Below, piece by piece: positions 1 to 10,689 of a DNA stretch of 64,000 bases. The notes beneath the pieces were generated by a model. It saw only the letters and a program-made list of their open reading frames with translations. It did not search any database and was not told where the DNA came from. The position numbers and the translations under genes were made by a program. Location of the stretch: NCBI GenBank assembly GCA_000729835.1, contig JFHB01000016.1, positions 235,717 to 299,716 of the forward strand, in the 5' to 3' direction. Every line of letters begins with the position of its first letter. The first letter of the stretch is position 1. This DNA is from Atkinsonella hypoxylon. Taxonomy: Eukaryota; Ascomycota; Sordariomycetes; Hypocreales; Clavicipitaceae.

Positions 1-247
1 CGAGTTCTTGAATGGTATCCTCCCAGCTGGACCAGTATGCTTCGTGGTTGCCCGCCACAAAGAAAACGATGCGGAATTGGCGAAGCTGCGTTGCCAAGAA
101 TGACTGAAAAGCTTCTTTGTGTCGGCAGACATTTCCAATGTCGCCTAGGAGCGTAAGGTATGGTGCTTTGGGTCTGATATGGAAGTCTTTGTAGGATGGC
201 CCGTGCTCCAGATGGAGATCAGAGAGGACTTGAAATGCTGTGGCCAT
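1..247 (-). CDS. Metallophosphoesterase, N-terminal part (cut by window edge)
   Basis: The reverse strand from ATG at 247 stays open to the window edge and gives 82 residues. Three calcineurin-like phosphoesterase signatures are visible in order: LSDLHLE (Asp-x-His, about residue 8), GDIGN (about 36) and AGNHEAYW (about 65). In this superfamily these residues bind the two catalytic metals. The compact spacing resembles the small fungal Ser/Thr-phosphatase-like hydrolases rather than PP1/PP2A enzymes. The substrate cannot be told from the N-terminus alone. The rest of the gene, including the distal histidine motifs, lies outside the window. Confidence 0.85.
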   Translation of the reverse strand, partial: MATAFQVLSDLHLEHGPSYKDFHIRPKAPYLTLLGDIGNVCRHKEAFQSFLATQLRQFRIVFFVAGNHEAYWSSWEDTIQEL

Positions 248-1542
248 GTTGAGCAGCTGAATGGAGTATTTTGATGATGTCGTGCTAGAGAGGGAGAAAA
301 GCAAGAGCTGCAGGGAGGAAATCGCTTGGAAGGCTTAGGGTCCTCTGCTTATATGATCCACTCCAGCTTCGTGATGCGGGAATCAGCGTTGTCTGAAGAG
401 GGTTAGTTCTTTCCATATGAGGAAAGCTAGACTGTCATAGCCAAAGCTGATAGGGTGGAGGGATGGCTGCGTTCAACTTCGCTTTGGCGCGGCTAGGAGC
501 ACTATGGGACTTCTAATCTACTTCGTTTTCGTAGGGTAGCCCTTCTAGACGTGCTCTGCGGATTCGACTTTCCAATATGGCCTCCTTCCTGGCCGATGCT
601 CTGTCGTCAAAACGCTCGCCCTGAACGTTGTGATCAAAGGTAGCAGTATGAAAACCGCGGCGATTATACCAAATGGCTGTTGTGTACTAGTGAGCTTCGA
701 GCCAACATTAAACTTTCTGTGTCCAAGTCCGATATGAGTCACCAATATTGTGAGGATAGTCCATCTGAAATGGATCCCCTGGTTGTCGAGCTAAGAACCA
801 TTGGAGACGATTCCTGGCCTTTTCACTGGCCACACCTTGGATGTGTGACATCGCCCTCCGACGAGCAAGACGCTTTCCCAGGGCTGAAAGGGCGATGCTG
901 GAATACCTGCATCATCATAGGCAACAAAGTTGAGAATGATATAGCCAGGTTCGTCAATTTCGGCATCAATTCCGCTGTGCAAATTGCTGACAGTGGTGAT
1001 TCCAGCAAATGCGGCTACACAATTGGCGAATCCCCTCTCCAAGAATTCTCCAAGAATGCCTTGCCTTCTCTGAGTCTCCGACGTGTAATTCGGACGGCCT
1101 CAGGATAACCGTCCGGCCAATGAAATCAACGAATTTGTCGGTACTTCAAGTATGGGCTGATTTGCACGATAGTACAAGTATTGGCAACCGTTAACTCAGG
1201 CTCGAACCAAGGGTTTGGTTTAAAGCTCCGAAATGTGCCATGTCACATCTCGTGATTATTTCTGGACAAACTAAGTGACATTCCCTTGGAAACCGCGCTC
1301 CAAGTTATGACTAGGCTTCGACTGCTAACCAATCTAGGTCGCGCCCGTTACCAGGCACAACTAATTCTTCGGCATTTCAACACCATGGAACCTGTAGAGC
1401 TTCGAATGCGCTGCCGTCAATCTTTCAGCTCTAAAGCCACTTCATCGCCCGAGATATTGCCCCCTGGGACTTGTGTCGACGAGGAGAAGCTTCCTGGCTT
1501 CAAACCCAGCGAACCCTGGAGATATCATCCTTGATACCTGTA
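248..1542. other. Intergenic, no supported gene
   Basis: About 1.3 kb upstream of the phosphoesterase. Reverse-strand frames at 791-1042 and 545-745 read as one possible degraded protein, and the second contains a short hydrophobic stretch. I recognise no family in either. The forward frame at 680-1108 has no recognisable motif. Confidence 0.5.
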
Positions 1543-1987
1543 CCGCTCTCCTGCCGTCGTCTCACGCAGATCGAAATCTACCTTCCGTCCAATAACGAGT
1601 CCATTTCGGCATGTCCGTGACACATTCTGCACTCTTGGCACGATACGGGGACGCGAGGGGTGGCATGGTCTGTTTCGCGGCTTGGGACCCAGCCCAGCCG
1701 GCATTGTGCCCGTAACCGCCATGAAATTCTACGTGTACGGCAACTGCAAACAGCTCGCTGTTCGGTACCTTGGCCTCAAACAAAACGAGCCGATTGTGCA
1801 TGCCGTAGGAGATGTCGCTGCAGGCCTGTCGACGGCGACGGTAACGAACCCAATCTGGCTCGTAAAGACCAGGTTGCAACTCGATACGACTCAGTCGCGC
1901 GGCGGTGCCTTGACGCGTCAGTATAGCGGCAGTTTGGATTGCATCCGGCAGGTCCTTCGGTCTGAGGGTGTACGGGGATTCTACTGA
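1543..1987 (+). pseudogene. Relic of Rim2-type mitochondrial carrier
   Basis: An open frame running to 1984 encodes two adjoining mitochondrial-carrier segments. These include RGLGPSPAG, KFYVYGN and the carrier signature TNPIWLVKTRLQLD, followed by the repeat-linker SEGVRGFY. The fragment aligns by eye to the central part of the intact pyrimidine-nucleotide-type carrier at 42,228-43,573 (GLGPNLIGI, NFYVYGNGK, TNPIWMVKTRLQLD), but many residues differ. It is therefore an old paralogue, not a recent copy. The frame breaks at TGA 1985-1987, where the family has an Arg or Lys codon before GLSASY. The reading continues for a few recognisable residues and then dissolves. No first repeat or C-terminal repeat is visible. 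Confidence 0.8.
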
Positions 1988-2786
1988 GGACTGAGCGCAA
2001 GCTACTTCAATCATAGTGCTCGACACACTATTGCGAGCAATTTCTGATTCTCTCAGCATACCGGAGCAACATGACCCCGGACTCTTTCATGCCTCTGATA
2101 GACCGCCCACAAGCTAGACTCAACCAACATCCCAAATACCACCTTTCGACGCATCCGTAGCTACATGTTCTCAGGCCGCCCGAAAAGAGGACTGCCCTTT
2201 GGGAAACCAATGGAGACGGTAGACGCGGTGCCGCTGGAGCAGGATGTGCTGCGGAACTGCCTTGAGCGGCAGTGCAGTAAGGATGAGCAGTGGCGGAGAA
2301 GGGCGGTAGGATGAAGTTCATCCATCAAGGCTGCCCACGAGGTGGTGGTCGAGGCAAACCCTGTTTTTTACGAATGCTGACGGACGGTGTCGGCATCTGC
2401 ATCTCAACTGTTCTTGTCGGCGCTTACTGCTGTGTAATGTAATAAATTGGCCGCGTCCAGCTCAGCTAAGGTGATGGTGGAAGGGAGCGTCGTCCGCTGA
2501 GCAGACCTGCCGACTGCCCGTCGTCTTCACTTTCAATGGTGAATGGGGGACGTATCCATACCACTTGTCAGTTGTCAGTTATCAGTTGTTCAGGACTCCG
2601 GACAGCTGCAAACGCTGCCAGTTGCCAAAATGCTGCCAGCTGGCAGTTTCTGCGTCCCGCACCACCGGGTTGTTGTCGTCAAAAGGGAACCAGACCCCAC
2701 CCACCTACATAATTAATATCATTAACCGCTTTGCGAATCGCACTCAATCCCCGCTTCAGTCACACATACAACTAAAGTAACAAACA
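1988..2786. other. Intergenic, promoter side of VOC gene
   Basis: Holds the decayed tail of the carrier relic and the presumed promoter and leader of the VOC gene. A short run of CAGTTGTCAGTTATCAGTTG-like repeats lies at 2567-2590. No other gene is seen. Confidence 0.5.
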
Positions 2787-3221
2787 ATGCCTCCCAAGCT
2801 CGGTCAGATCGTCGAGACAATTCTCTACACCGCAAGCGTGCCCAACCTCTCAAGGTGGTATAAAGACGTCATGGACATCTCCCCCTTCCACGAATCGTCC
2901 CGAAGCGCCGGCTTCCACTTGGCGAATGACAGCATCCTTCTTCTCTTCGACCGCAGCCAGACTACGGCGGACATCACCCTGTCGGGCCCAACATCAGGCG
3001 TCATCCCGAAACATGGAACCGAGAGAGGCCTAGGGCAGCACATTGCGTTTGCATGCTCGGGACACGCCGAGTTAGCCGAGTGGGAAGAGCATTTCCAGGC
3101 CAAGAACGTGGGTATCCTTGCCAGGGTGAACTGGGAGCGAGGCGGGAAATCAATCTATGTGAAGGACTGGGAGGGACACGTCGTTGAGATTATGACGCGG
3201 GGTGTCTGGCCCGTGTATTGA
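2787..3221 (+). CDS. VOC-superfamily (glyoxalase/dioxygenase fold) protein
   Basis: A single-exon gene of 144 residues. It opens with the beta-alpha-beta-beta-beta start of the vicinal-oxygen-chelate fold: ETILYTASVPNLSRWYKDVMD, then FHLANDSILLLFDR. A second module ends in KSIYVKDWEGHVVEIM, where the DWEGHVVE pattern matches the usual metal-ligand Glu of glyoxalase/bleomycin-resistance proteins. Length is typical for a one-domain VOC protein. Family knowledge gives a metal-dependent isomerase, dioxygenase or binding protein; the substrate is unknown. It is convergent with the FluG-type gene, with 147 bp between the stops. An 81-bp stretch of its coding sequence (2982-3062) is repeated exactly, inverted, at 33,956-34,036. 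Confidence 0.88.
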   Translation: MPPKLGQIVETILYTASVPNLSRWYKDVMDISPFHESSRSAGFHLANDSILLLFDRSQTTADITLSGPTSGVIPKHGTERGLGQHIAFACSGHAELAEWEEHFQAKNVGILARVNWERGGKSIYVKDWEGHVVEIMTRGVWPVY

Positions 3222-3368
3222 TCAACAAGGGGACTGACTTAAATATCGCCAACTCGACTGCATTTGTTCCACGTCTACGGAATATGCTCATGTATCTTTC
3301 TATCCTCACCATTCGGCAATGCTGGGTGCCACAGAAGATTTCACATTTGCGCTCTTCGTGGAAAGTTC

Positions 3369-5978
3369 TCAATACCTGTCTATGATCCACTTCTTGCGAG
3401 CATTGGTATCCATCTCCTTGAGCAACTTCGTTTCAGCCTTCTTCACAGCAATGTACCGTTGCACAAGATCACGACCCATCAGATTCGCCAGTTCCTCATC
3501 CTTGACCAGGCACACAAGGGCATCCTCAATGTTAGCCGGCAAATTCGAGTTGATGCCGAGATTCAAGCGCTCTTCCCAGAACAGCGTGCCAGGGTCCATG
3601 GTGCAGTCGCCCCAGACGAGCTTCTCCTTCTTGGCCACGCCGTTGGCGCCGGCCGCGATCAGCGCCGCAATGGCCAGGTACGGGTTCGCCAGTCCATCGA
3701 TGCACTTGATCTCCCAGTGGCTGTCTGCAATCTTGCGCAGCGGTGTCTCGCGATTCTGCGTGCCCCATGCCACCCATGTGCCGCCCGCCCAGACCCCATC
3801 TTGGACGCGCTCGTAGCTGACGAGGTTGCTGTACGTGAAGGCACAGATGGCCTGTAGGTGCGCTAGGATGCCAGCATAGAACGACTCGTAGCTGGTCCTG
3901 CTCACGATGCCCCCGTCCGTCGAGGAAAGCGAGATATGAGCGTGAGCGGCGGTCCCGCACGCCTCGGAGATGGGCTTTGGGTGCAGCGTCATTCTGTAGC
4001 CATGGGTGCTTGCGCATGCGGAGATGACTTCGCGCGCAAACACTAGGGTATCGACAGCTTCTAGGGGCGAGGCAGGAGGGAGCACGATCTCGTACTGGCC
4101 TTTGGCGCTTTCCGCGTGCAGCATCTCTACATAGACGCCTGCAGCTTCCAGGCGCTCTACTGCAGGCTCTAGTACCTTCCCGACGACTTCATGGTCTGCT
4201 GCTCTGGCTGTCGACCAGGCTTGTCCGTCGGAGCCCGATACTTCGTAGGATTCGTTCTGTGAGAAGCGCACGAGAATCAGCTCGATCTCAAAGCCCAGCT
4301 TCAGCTGAACTTGCTCTTCGCTTGCCCGCTCTATAGCCGCCTTGAGCATGGTTCGCGGGCACAAGGCGACCGCTGAGCCGTCGCCACTTCTGAAGTCGCA
4401 CATCATCATCGAATGACCGGGTTTGAGTCCCTGCTTGAATGAAGAGGGATCGGGACACAGCTTGTACTCTCCACTAGGGTCGGTATCCGGGATCATGGTG
4501 TCGTTTTGTATCATGGCCAGCGCGGCCTTCGCCACGCCTACAGTTAGCGGTTCACCGCTGACAAGTACAGACAATACCTTGCGGATGGGTATAATTCGCA
4601 ACCTTGCGGTTCCAGTATAATCGATCCAGTAAGCACGCAGGTAGTGTGGCGTCTCGGTCTTGCGCAACGCCTCTAGTAGCTGCTTCGATGGGCTGATTGA
4701 GATTGCGTCATCCTTGGTGTGCGATCTGATGGGCGGGTTAGCCCGACGTTTGAATTCCAATCCAAGGTGGTAAATCTTGCTGGACGTGTTGAAAAGTATG
4801 TCCTGCGCCATCTTGGAAGCCTGGCCCCAGGAAATATCGCCCTTTCGCACGAATCCACTCAAGACTGTATGGAAGACGTCCCTCATCTGCACGATGGAGA
4901 GATAATACGTTTCAGGGAACCAATGCCCGTCCGTGCTCCAAATGATCTTCTCCCACGGGCAGAGCTCGAGAACGTGCCGCAAGATGCTCTCTTGCCCGTC
5001 TCGATTGACAATCGGGAACACTTTCCCAATATCAGCGTACACATTAGCGTACAGGGCTGCCATGTATCCTGCTTCACGGTCAAAGGGATAGCCCGAATGC
5101 AGGAGGATGACGGGGACTGTCGGGTACGCCCGGACGAATTCCTGGAGATGAGCGGGTGACGCTCGCGTGAGGCTAAGGTCGTTGTCGCCCAGACCGGTGT
5201 GAAACTGGATAGGCTTCTTCTTATCGCTGTCAGAATCACGAATCGCCTGCGCAAGTCGATGCACAAGGAATTGATTCAGCGGTCTGTGATCGAGTCGAGT
5301 GAATGACGTGGCGTTTGGAGCATTCCTCGCGGCAAAGATGCTCCCAAATGCTGCGGTCGCCGCGGCCATGTCTTCCTTGGATGCGATGTCTAGTCCGGTC
5401 CTGTAGCAAATGACCGACTTGAATGCCACCACTTGGTCGTCGGCAATGGCTGCCTTTAGAGCAGCTTCGAACCCGGACATGGCGAGCTTGAACGCCTGGT
5501 ATGCCGTTGCCTGCGTGACACATGCGTTGTCGATGAGTTTAGCGGCTATCTGTTCGACGCGCACAATGCGCTTGCTGGCGCTGGGTGTAAACCTGTCAAA
5601 GTAGCTGTACGACTCGACAGCCTCTTCATCATCCAGCCCATCGTCAACGAGCACGCACTCGATGCTAGAGAGGCATCGCTGCGTCCAGCGCTCGTAATTA
5701 GCGTCAGATGCTCGTTCCATGCCAATCGCGCCCTCGACTTCTTCCCACGTCTCCCGGCAACCCAGCTCCTGCGACAGCTGCTTGACAGCTCTGACGTGAG
5801 CCAGGCTCGTGCGCGACGAGTCGAGTGCTTCTCCATGGGCTTCCGTGACAATGGTCAAGAGCGGGTACCTGTCGATGTGGCGTTTCTTGAGCAGCGGATG
5901 CGCGTGGTTATCGATGATGGGCATCGAGTCTATCCACCGGCGCAGGGCCCTGGATCCGGTTTCGAAGTCTGCGCACAT
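3369..5978 (-). CDS. fluG: FluG-type amidohydrolase-glutamine synthetase fusion
   Basis: An uninterrupted 869-residue frame, close to the roughly 865 residues of Aspergillus FluG. The N-terminal half (about 20-410) is an amidohydrolase-2 domain with DNHAHP (23-28), QFHTGLGD (258-265), LLHSGYPFD (292-300) and STDGHWFPE (348-356), the usual metal-binding segments. The C-terminal half (about 430-869) is a glutamine-synthetase-I-like domain with LGFEIELIL, GTAAHAHISLS, NRETPLRKI and the terminal ANPYLAIAALIAAG helix. In Aspergillus nidulans FluG is needed for production of an extracellular sporulation signal and acts upstream of conidiation. Other fungal members may instead serve nitrogen or aromatic metabolism, so a developmental role here is inference. 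No intron is needed. Confidence 0.92.
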   Translation of the reverse strand: MCADFETGSRALRRWIDSMPIIDNHAHPLLKKRHIDRYPLLTIVTEAHGEALDSSRTSLAHVRAVKQLSQELGCRETWEEVEGAIGMERASDANYERWTQRCLSSIECVLVDDGLDDEEAVESYSYFDRFTPSASKRIVRVEQIAAKLIDNACVTQATAYQAFKLAMSGFEAALKAAIADDQVVAFKSVICYRTGLDIASKEDMAAATAAFGSIFAARNAPNATSFTRLDHRPLNQFLVHRLAQAIRDSDSDKKKPIQFHTGLGDNDLSLTRASPAHLQEFVRAYPTVPVILLHSGYPFDREAGYMAALYANVYADIGKVFPIVNRDGQESILRHVLELCPWEKIIWSTDGHWFPETYYLSIVQMRDVFHTVLSGFVRKGDISWGQASKMAQDILFNTSSKIYHLGLEFKRRANPPIRSHTKDDAISISPSKQLLEALRKTETPHYLRAYWIDYTGTARLRIIPIRKVLSVLVSGEPLTVGVAKAALAMIQNDTMIPDTDPSGEYKLCPDPSSFKQGLKPGHSMMMCDFRSGDGSAVALCPRTMLKAAIERASEEQVQLKLGFEIELILVRFSQNESYEVSGSDGQAWSTARAADHEVVGKVLEPAVERLEAAGVYVEMLHAESAKGQYEIVLPPASPLEAVDTLVFAREVISACASTHGYRMTLHPKPISEACGTAAHAHISLSSTDGGIVSRTSYESFYAGILAHLQAICAFTYSNLVSYERVQDGVWAGGTWVAWGTQNRETPLRKIADSHWEIKCIDGLANPYLAIAALIAAGANGVAKKEKLVWGDCTMDPGTLFWEERLNLGINSNLPANIEDALVCLVKDEELANLMGRDLVQRYIAVKKAETKLLKEMDTNARKKWIIDRY

Positions 5979-8863
5979 GGTGACAGCAACCGCCGTAAAA
6001 GATGTCGGTCATGGGAATGTGTTGAACATGGGAGCATTCGCGTCGGGAGTTTTCTTGCGTATTTATCGCGTTCCTATGTTCCCGATTCGTCCCGTCCCGT
6101 CCCGTCTTGATTTTTTTTTACCTAGACCACTTTCCTTCTTGCTTCATGGAGTGATGGCCGTGATGGCCTGTCGCCAATCACAGAGGTGTAAGCTGATGCG
6201 AGACAAGCCCCATTCATCTTGTGTCTCTGCAGGATGCTCCGCCATTTAGAATCGCTGATCCAAGATGCTTGGAGATTACGGAAGATAAGAGGCCAGAATT
6301 GCGTGGGAATCCCTGTAATATCCCGTAATTCGCTGTGGGGTCAGGATCCCCGTAGCTGCTACATCGGGATCAAAGCCGGCCACTAAGAGAGACTTTTCCG
6401 GATTTAGTTAGATCTAGTTGGAAATTCGGAAGCTCCGACTGGGTAAAGAGTGGGTGGCTTTACGCCAGCCTGCCTGATTGGTCCACCGCCGTCTACGTGA
6501 CTACGTCCTCCCACACCGCGCACGGCGTGGCGCACACCGTTGGCAAATATCGAATTCGGCAATTTTGGCAGCGGGAAAGCATATCGGTGGAACCTCCTTC
6601 CCGCTATCCTGAGCGAGAGAAGGAGAACCAAAAGCTCGTGGGGGAAGAATCAGCATCAGCCAATAGGCCAGAATATCCCCGAGCCCTCTCGGCTCATTAT
6701 GCGAATGCGAGCCGCAAAGAGCCAACACTTGGCTATCCGAGTGATCGGGTTCGTACTTACGGCTTTGCTTGACTCTGCACAGTCAAGGATCCCTAATAGC
6801 TGGCCGAGAAGGCGTTGAGAGAAAAGCCACAAGTCCTGAAAATACAAGTTCTGGATTTTATTACATATCGAGTTCTACTAACACGGGCTTGCGACAATAT
6901 TGTAGTCTTTCGTGCAAATAGTATCCAGCTGTCTTCGTATATCCTGGCTTACTGAACATAAAGATGGACTGGAGGATAAACCGAAAGAACTAATAATCCA
7001 GCGTAAGGGTTAGCGGATTACAACCTTGCGTCGTGGCGTAGCCTCCCACGAAGTCGCGTGTATTCCACATTCACTCTTCTCATGACCATTGGAAGAAACT
7101 GTTGCCATAGTACGTCATGTCATGAAATTGAAGGCACATACAGCGTCAATTGACATCTACCCACAATCTGTAGACGACATGTCCATATCCTGCTCCAACG
7201 TGACTCTCCCTAGAACAACCGCTGATTATTTTTAGAATTTCTACACTCTCTTATTCTGCCTCAGAGCACAACATCAGACTTCAAACGGCAACCGCAAGGG
7301 CAACTATGCACACTGGCATGTACCCTTGTAGTCTGTCCGGTTTCGTACCATTACTTGTTCGAAATGCTCTGAGAGTGTGTTGCATGAGGTTTTCAATTGG
7401 CAGCAGGCTTAAATGCGTCACCAGATGGCAAGCATGGAAGTTGTAGGTTGGGTAGAGGTCAAATAGCAAGACGAACACTACAGTGATCCTCAACTTGCCT
7501 AGCACATTTTCCAACGAGGGGATAAACTAGGTTTTCAACGTACCGGCACGAGGAGCCAAAAGATGGGCGTACATCTCCACATAATCGCAGGGCGACTCTT
7601 AGACAACGTCATTGCTTTTTTATCTTCTTTTCTTCTTCGGAGAAAAAGGTCGCATTCGGACTGCGGAGTAAATCAACTGACAAGCGACAAGCCACCGCAG
7701 CGTCAAAAGCAAAACTCCCTCGCCGCCGTTTTCTCCACAAGAAATCGTCAAGTCGTGTCCCTTCGTAGAGCTTGTGTCCGTCCATCAACCGAAGTAATAT
7801 GACATCGTCATGGCAGTAAGATGCAGATTGCATCGAAGCATATTCGGCCGATGACTGGCGCGGCATTCCACGTCAAGCTAGGACCCGGCAGCCTTGCCCT
7901 CGGACATGCAGTCCGACCGTGGACATGTACCCCAGCTGAGATGGATGGCCAAGATTCATTGCGACCTGTGCCTTGGCATCGCAAAGCAGGAACGAGGCAG
8001 TCGTGGACTGGTGGCTACATCGGGCCAATGTCACCGTCACCCCTGGCTTACACAGGTCTGACAAGGCGTGGCTGACCCCTTTTGCGAGGCGGAGATTTCA
8101 GCTCGTTGTAAGCATGTGCATGTTCACTATGACGACAATTCGCATTCCGTTTCCTCGGACGTTAACCTTGGTTCATAGCGCCTCGTTTTAGACTGTACGG
8201 TTACAATTGGAGAGAAGTGGAACTTTGAGTCCTGAACCGTGAGGGCATCGCCGTCGTCTATTTGGCGGTGGCTTACTCCTCAATACTTGAGTTCCGCCAA
8301 TCAAGGACAGAAGGCACAGACACGCACTGTTGTCTCCTGTCGACATCATGTATCGACCATTTTGACTCGTAAATGGCCAATTAGCGGTGTGCTCTCGGTT
8401 GCCTGTTGGTTGCCTGTTGCCACAGATCTCATACATCTCCTGCCGGTCAAAAGGCGGAAAGACAGAGGGGTCTCCATCATTTGGCTCGCGAGGCTTTGTC
8501 TCAGGGACCTGAGAAACCCTGCGGCAACATATTCCATGGCTGATGCCATCGCTCACCGGGCTGACTGGCTGTAAATGTCTGGCGTGCAGCTACTCCCATC
8601 TGGAGCCGGTGACGTCCGTTGCCAGCACATGTAGACGCCGTTGTACTTGAATCTCACTTGCGGCGATGGAGAGATCAGGCAAGAGTAAGACACGATCGGG
8701 ATGAGACTAGTGATTACTCTCCATGTCATGAACCATAATGGCTAGGGCGACATTGGGCCTTGTGGTTCCCACTTTGTCGGCAGCCATCTCCATGCAGAAG
8801 CTCGGTGTAAGTCGAGCTGGCGATGACCCGCGTCGTTATGAAGCCGGCTGTCGTATTTTTCTG
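5979..8863. other. Long intergenic region, no supported gene
   Basis: Nearly 2.9 kb between the FluG start and the secreted-protein promoter. A T-run lies at about 6111-6119. Short frames on both strands (for example 6404-6847, 7563-7866, 8188-8574) overlap each other, lack recognisable motifs and have no splice-connected partners. It probably contains the FluG upstream region and the distal promoter of the secreted gene. Confidence 0.5.
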
Positions 8864-8870
8864 TATAAAT
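8864..8870 (+). promoter_or_regulatory. TATA box of secreted-protein gene
   Basis: TATAAAT followed by AGGGCCC, 125 bp upstream of the ATG at 8995. Spacing fits a short CA-rich 5' leader, which is visible just before the start codon. Confidence 0.6.
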
Positions 8871-8994
8871 AGGGCCCTGGAGACGCTGATAGATCCCCTT
8901 CTTTCAGACGCTTAGAAGCACATTAACACAAGTCATTACAGAAACACAATTGCCTCAGAGTCTATATTCAGCACCCTTCATCATCACCACCAAT

Positions 8995-9594
8995 ATGAAG
9001 TTCGCCGGTGTCCTCGCCTACCTTGCCCTCGGCACCTCTGCCGCCCTTGCTGCTCCCGCCCTCGAAGCTAACCACGGGCCTCTCGCCGACCTGCCCGGGT
9101 TGAATGCTGTCCAGAGCAAACACGCCAGAGCCATCATTAGCAAGGCCCAGGCTGAAGGTGTTGGCCGACACGGCTGCGAGGCAGCCATTGCCACCGGTCT
9201 GGTCGAGGTTTGTGGAACAGCGCCCAGAAATCGCAAGTCTACTCCTAACAAAAAGCAATTTTTCACTAACATGTACATGAATCAGTCCAACATTCTCGTC
9301 TACGCAAACAAGAACATTCCTGCCTCCCTGGCGCTACCCCATGACAGCGTTGGCTCTGACCATGACAGCGTTGGCATCTTCCAGCAGCGTGTCTCCATCT
9401 ACAAGAATATCAATTGCGACATGGATGTCGCTTGTTCTGTCGGCCAGTTCTTTGCCAAGATGAAGAGGATCAAGGGTTGGGAGAGCACGCCTGTTGGCAA
9501 GCTCTGCCAGAAGGTCCAGGGGTCCGCCTATCCCGACCGCTATGACAAGCGTGTTGGCGAGGCGACCAATATTTGTGCTGCTGGCGGCCTGTAA
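8995..9594 (+). CDS. Secreted small protein with lysozyme-like core
   Basis: A 199-residue single-exon protein beginning at ATG 8995, chosen because a classic signal peptide (MKFAGVLAYLALGTSAALA, then APAL) follows directly and the ATG sits behind a CA-rich leader. The mature part carries LPHDSVGSDHDSVGIFQQR, then a DMDVACSVGQFF segment and a QGSAYPDRYDKRVGEA segment. I recognise this order from actinobacterial secreted proteins with lysozyme-like or NlpC/P60-associated domains. Six cysteines in the mature chain suggest disulphide bonding. A cell-wall-active role against bacteria is inference from that resemblance, and the catalytic residue is not certain. The bacterial-like motif in a eukaryotic secretory frame makes ancient horizontal transfer a fair hypothesis. 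Confidence 0.8.
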   Translation: MKFAGVLAYLALGTSAALAAPALEANHGPLADLPGLNAVQSKHARAIISKAQAEGVGRHGCEAAIATGLVEVCGTAPRNRKSTPNKKQFFTNMYMNQSNILVYANKNIPASLALPHDSVGSDHDSVGIFQQRVSIYKNINCDMDVACSVGQFFAKMKRIKGWESTPVGKLCQKVQGSAYPDRYDKRVGEATNICAAGGL

Positions 9595-10689
9595 AGGGAA
9601 GATAAATGAATGGATGAGAGCGTGATCCTGAAAGCGCTTCGGTTTATGTATGCACTTCAACTCGCGAGTATAAGCTAGTCAAAGTATGATGACGGGATGA
9701 AGAACGAACATGGATAATTGCTGCTCTCGTCATTTCCATCTAGAATTTGAAATATAGCTGTTTATAACTGTGAGCCCGTTCGTGTCGACAGATGATAAAG
9801 TCTTTAGCCTTGCGACGGCTAAGGGATGTTATTACGTGGATAGACTGAGGAGCGTTCAGCTCATAGTTTCTTAGCCACTGAGTAGAAATCCCAGCCTACA
9901 GAGACAAATAGACGTTGTTAGTTTCTATAAAGGCAGATTGCTATTACTGCTGGGGTTGGCACTGCTTCAAGATCCTTCAGTTAGAGGGGAAAAAAAAAAA
10001 AGAAAGAAAGAAAGGCGGCACCTACCGTACAACCACGGCTGCAGCAAGTTGAGATAAATACAGCGGCGCGTACCTACTGGACAGGGAACCAAGAGCGCAC
10101 GTGAAGTATAGGAATGAAGATTTCTTATACTGAGCGCGAGTGGTACAACGTGATTTCTTCCATGTCACCAGAAGACTCATCTGTGATCACTTAGCTCAAG
10201 GGGTTAATGATTCTTCTGGAACTCTGCGCCAAAGCACGTGTAGTTTGAAGTGGTGCAATATGATCACTGGAAGTTGCTATCGAGAGACAGCTTGATATCT
10301 CAGAGGCAGGGCCGTAAGGTTAGGAAGCTATAAAAGCTCGCGAATCACGCCAGGCGCAAGAATCAATGAAAGCTATGGGATCAAGATTCAAAATAAAATA
10401 TTGTGCAACGATGAAGTTCATATTCAGTCATCCTTCTCTCTGCGGCCAACTGCCAATGCCCCCAGCTACCATGCCAGCTATGACCACAGAAGATGTACGC
10501 ACATGCAGAGCTCGTCCGCAAGCTCTCGTCTCTTTGCTCCTGTCCAAGCAACGGTGACCTTTCATCGCCTCGAGTATCTGGAGTGCCCTCCGGCAGTTTT
10601 CTCCACGAATAAACCATGTCCTGGAGCAGACGCCGAGTCCGCGAACTCCGTGGCTGTAAGGACTTACTGTCAGCTCGTGGCGGACACGG
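9595..10689. other. Intergenic, no supported gene
   Basis: Contains the 3' side of the secreted gene and, from about 10,366, the decayed 3' end of the Ca2+-ATPase relic. A short A-run followed by GAAA repeats lies at about 9,990-10,014. Small overlapping frames have no motif. Confidence 0.45.

Noticed and set aside
1196..1215. GGTTCGAG on the reverse strand, resembling a tRNA B box
   Set aside because: No A box at proper distance and no cloverleaf could be drawn.
8950..8994. Longer start for the secreted protein
   Set aside because: It would need a TTG start; the ATG at 8995 directly begins a signal peptide.
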